In this document: positions 61,301 to 64,000 of the stretch, piece after piece
Layout: each line of letters opens with the position of its first letter
Position numbering within the stretch: position 1 is the first letter of the stretch
Assembly: GCA_017562135.1 (NCBI GenBank)
Contig: QEYB01000180.1
Location: 434,001-498,000, forward strand
DNA length: 64,000 nt
Direction of reading: 5' to 3'
Source: Dipylidium caninum
Lineage: Eukaryota > Platyhelminthes > Cestoda > Cyclophyllidea > Dipylidiidae
Made by a program: the position numbers and the translations under genes
Notes under the pieces: generated by a model
The model's input: the letters and a program-made list of their open reading frames with translations, nothing else
Told to the model about the DNA's origin: nothing
Database searches by the model: none

Positions 61301-61819
61301 CATGCTGTAGGGATTTGTGCCAGCGGAACTCTACGTCCTACGGCCAGCAGGTGCAGATTTTTTCCGGTCACGCGGTCCACCTGCGGCGTCCATCACCTCC
61401 TCTGTTGCCTGTTTTTGCGCAAGCCTCATTCGTGTCTCTAAACCGCACGTCCCTACACTTCGTCGCCACGAGATTCTGTGTGGGTGACTTGGACGGGCCG
61501 CCAGCGAACCGTTGCTCGACTAGCCACTGCGGTCGGCCGAGGTGCGGGACCGGAGACAGTCTCGTAAAGAGGGGCGGCTTACCTTCGCGGAGCCTGGTGC
61601 CGCCTGTGCTCCGATAGCCACCTGAAAGGAGATAGCGTGACTCTCGCAGGCGTCCTCGACAACGGCCAACCGCCTCCGCGTGGGCGCTCATCTCACGCGG
61701 GGACTGCGTGTGTTTGGTGTTAGGCGTGCGCTGACTATGTCATGCATCAAGGCGCTTCGTGTTATGCCAAGCAGAAGACATCAGACATGTCACCGACGTA
61801 CCCTGCTGCCAGTTATCGT
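58331..61819 (-). CDS. Chain of micro-exons upstream of, and probably part of, the arrestin gene
   Basis: Thirteen short minus-strand intervals each have a pyrimidine tract plus AG before and a GTAAG/GTGAG-type donor after: 61,802-61,819 (18 bp), 61,583-61,621 (39), 61,097-61,117 (21), 60,988-60,999 (12), 60,646-60,696 (51), 60,203-60,277 (75), 59,915-59,931 (17), 59,828-59,839 (12), 59,605-59,625 (21), 59,082-59,099 (18), 58,656-58,673 (18), 58,380-58,389 (10) and 58,331-58,353 (23). The first six are all multiples of 3 and open in phase 1, giving DDNWQQ, GGYRSTGGTRLRE, APQFNAP, RNYF, GRPSYNYADGGVSYFDS and a 25-residue piece with WYRPRNRTTSGNNNF. The 17-bp exon shifts to phase 0, but its last codon is TAG. 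The later ones are open in phase 0 (GDDL, NYPSQRP, PQSPTN, DWKPQE) and lead straight into the arrestin exon at 58,153. The product is low-complexity, rich in Gly, Tyr, Asn, Pro and Ser, so probably disordered. Confidence 0.6.
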
Positions 61820-61829
61820 CTGTAGGGGT

Positions 61830-63200
61830 TACGCGAGGGAAAGACGCTGTTAGCTGCCTGACTTCGTGCGCGCGATGGGCGCGACTCCGCCTGTGCCAGC
61901 CTCCCCGTCTCCCGCCGCATGCGCCCTTGCGAGGGCTTGAGGCCCAGTCGTTTGGCGAAGGTCGCGCCCGATTATGCCTGTGCAGGCTGGGGCTGCGCCT
62001 GTGGCCGGCTTAGCGGGCAGATGGGCGGGCGAACGGACGAACGGGCCGGCGGGCGGACCGCCGCACGCCATCATGGCTCGAGCCACTCGCCCACTTTTGG
62101 TTCCTCAGCGGGCGAATAGCTTCTCCAGCAACCAACAAAGTTACGCACAAAATTTCGACTTACAAGTTGTAAAGTGCCGTTCTACCATATTCTAAGGGGA
62201 GAGAAAAGGAGATGAGTCTGTAGAAAAGTGTGTAATTAATGGACTGTATGCACGTATTGGGAGCCAGACTGGGAGTAGCGGAGGTCCCCGGAGGCCGCCT
62301 TCGCTTCGCGGACTGTAAATGGCCTCATTTCCCTTACCAACTGGCCAAACGCCAGCAACCAACCCCCCCACGCCCGGCCACCCTGTCACCGCGGCCTTTC
62401 AGTTTGGTACATGGCGAGACGTTGCATCTCCGAAAGACCTTTCCTCCGCCCAGCGCGGCCGACTTCGGGCCATTCAACACGGCGTTCCTAGCTCTTCGCG
62501 TCTGTCATTTCACATGAAGTCTGATGGTCAGCTACTCTTTTTGTTCTGACCGGAGGACTGCAGGCATGTTGGCGCGGTCAGCGAGGGACCCCACGAACCC
62601 AAATTTTTTCTGCTGGAGGTGAGTTGGCAGATGTCTTCGTCGCCTCGTGCAAGGAGGCGCGCCAGCACCTCAACACGGTAACCAAAGTCACATCCCTTTT
62701 GCGGTCGTGTCTCCTTTCCGAGAAGAGCACTTTCTTCCCATTGCCCCCTAGAAAGACTCCGATGCGCACTGAGAGCTTGTCCCGAATTCTCAGAGATGAG
62801 GGCTTAGTGACTGGCTACTTTCCTTCAGAGCGCCATACAACGGCACGCCAGTAAGTCAACTCAGGAGTTTCATTCTCCTTGAAAGAGTAATCTTATCGGC
62901 ACGGATCTTAGTCGCCAGACACGGGGGCAAGTATGGTGGGAACAAGCTCCTCCCACTACTACAATTTGTGTCTGCCGAGTCGTGGTGCGCCGCCACGAAA
63001 CTCACAGCTGTCTGGCTTTTTTCAGGAGGCGACATTTGGGCGTGCATTCTGTGCTAACACGACAGGCCAGTGGGATGGCATAAGGCGCCCTGCCTCCGCA
63101 CAGACACTCCAGCTTCGCCCTTGGACTGGGGCAGACCGGAGAGGCGGTTTGGAGTGGCACGAAGACGAGGAAGAGAGGGGAGTCAGTGAGAGGCGAACCT
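61830..63200. other. Probable intron, nothing recognised
   Basis: GC-rich sequence between the 18-bp exon and the candidate exon ending at 63,203. I found no further well-framed micro-exon, but short ones could be missed by eye. Confidence 0.35.
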
Positions 63201-63202
63201 AC

Positions 63203-63314
63203 CTGCCTGATCGCTCCGGAGTAGATGTTGGCGAGAGTAGAAGTGAAGTGCAGCGGGCCTCAGATGTGCACACCCGCGCGGTGCCGATCGGTGGAGGAAG
63301 GACGCGTCTGGCAT
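63203..63314 (-). CDS. Candidate upstream exon of the micro-exon/arrestin gene
   Basis: A good donor (GGCAG|GTAGGT) ends an open frame in phase 1, which fits the 18-bp exon at 61,819. The frame reads LHFYSRQHLLRSDQA before the splice. The start is uncertain: an in-frame ATG lies at 63,314 and the frame stays open to 63,431. No signal peptide is evident. Confidence 0.3.
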
Positions 63315-64000
63315 TGGTTCGCCTGGCGCGATCCACCCACCATCACGGCGTCTGAGAGCCAATGCGGCAACGCTGACGCCGGCAGCGCCTCTAACACGGG
63401 GCCACCTAAGAGTGTGAGTTTTGCGAGTCACTTATGACAATCACAGCACCCAGTGCAAATTTTAACTGACGCCTCCTCCCTCCCCGACGGCGGTGAGAAG
63501 AGGTGACGCAGGCCCCCTGGCGCCCGCCTAGCGTCTGTGAGGCGTCCTCGTCGGAGGGGACTGTTGTTCTCCCCGGCGCAAGTGAATTCACGCGGGAAAG
63601 ACATCCCCCCATTTTGCAGTGCCTGGTCTAATGCCGACGCAACCGAGGCAGCTGCTTTCGCAGGATGTGGGAGTAACCAAAACGTTTTGGCAATGGGCCC
63701 GTTAGTGGAAGGGTAAACAAATTAGTGTCCAGATGCGAGTGGACCGTTTCCAGGCAAAGCACCCTCCTGCAGCAGTCGCCCGGACCACATTGGTTTGCCT
63801 TAAGAAGTGCAACTCGTTTGTGCTTTGCCCACGTGACCGTTCCTTTCTCCGTTGACTACGCGTTTCAGGGCTGGCGTGACGGGACCCTCACCAGCGCTCG
63901 CAGTTTCCTTCGATTTAGCCCAGCTAATAACGTGTCCCACCCGCTCTTCCCCCGTCGCGCAGACGCGGCCGAGGGGTACTTATTGAGAACGAGGATGTTT

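Overview
The window is nuclear DNA of an animal. Genes are split by GT-AG introns from about 37 bp to 6 kb. The gene set includes a BMP-type Smad, an EGR zinc-finger factor and a KChIP-type calcium sensor, which points to a bilaterian. Very short introns and strings of micro-exons make a parasitic flatworm (tapeworm or fluke) my best guess. That lineage call is inference only; no ribosomal or mitochondrial marker is present. All exon models were read by eye from splice signals, phase continuity and protein-family similarity.

Layout. (1) AT-rich, 1-14,190: the 3' end of an SNM1/DCLRE1 DNA-repair nuclease (+, 803-1639), a small coiled-coil gene (-, 2689-4197), and an EGR gene (+) whose main exon (11,444-13,338) follows a 6-kb intron carrying a CpG-rich, promoter-like island near 8.1 kb. 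(2) GC-rich, about 14,190-31,200: only one gene is recognised, a KChIP-like EF-hand protein (-, 21,057-24,593). (3) AT-rich, about 31,500-44,350: a cysteine-rich single-exon ORF (+), a complete TMEM144 gene (-, 36,883-40,534) and a complete Smad1/5/8 gene (+, 41,393-43,888). (4) GC-rich, about 44,370-64,000: a second complete TMEM144 gene (+, 50,279-53,327) and an arrestin-domain gene (-, 54,984-58,153). Upstream of the arrestin exons lies a chain of at least 12 short exons (10-75 bp) across 58.3-61.8 kb. A CTCTG pentanucleotide array sits in the last arrestin intron.

The genes do not form one pathway. They touch BMP signalling (Smad), immediate-early transcription (EGR), neuronal calcium/K+ channel control (KChIP), membrane-protein trafficking (arrestin), solute transport (TMEM144 pair) and DNA repair (SNM1). 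The most unusual signals are the micro-exon chain, with one in-frame TAG at an exon edge; the two TMEM144 paralogues with matching exon structure in opposite compositional domains; and the abrupt AT/GC mosaic itself.
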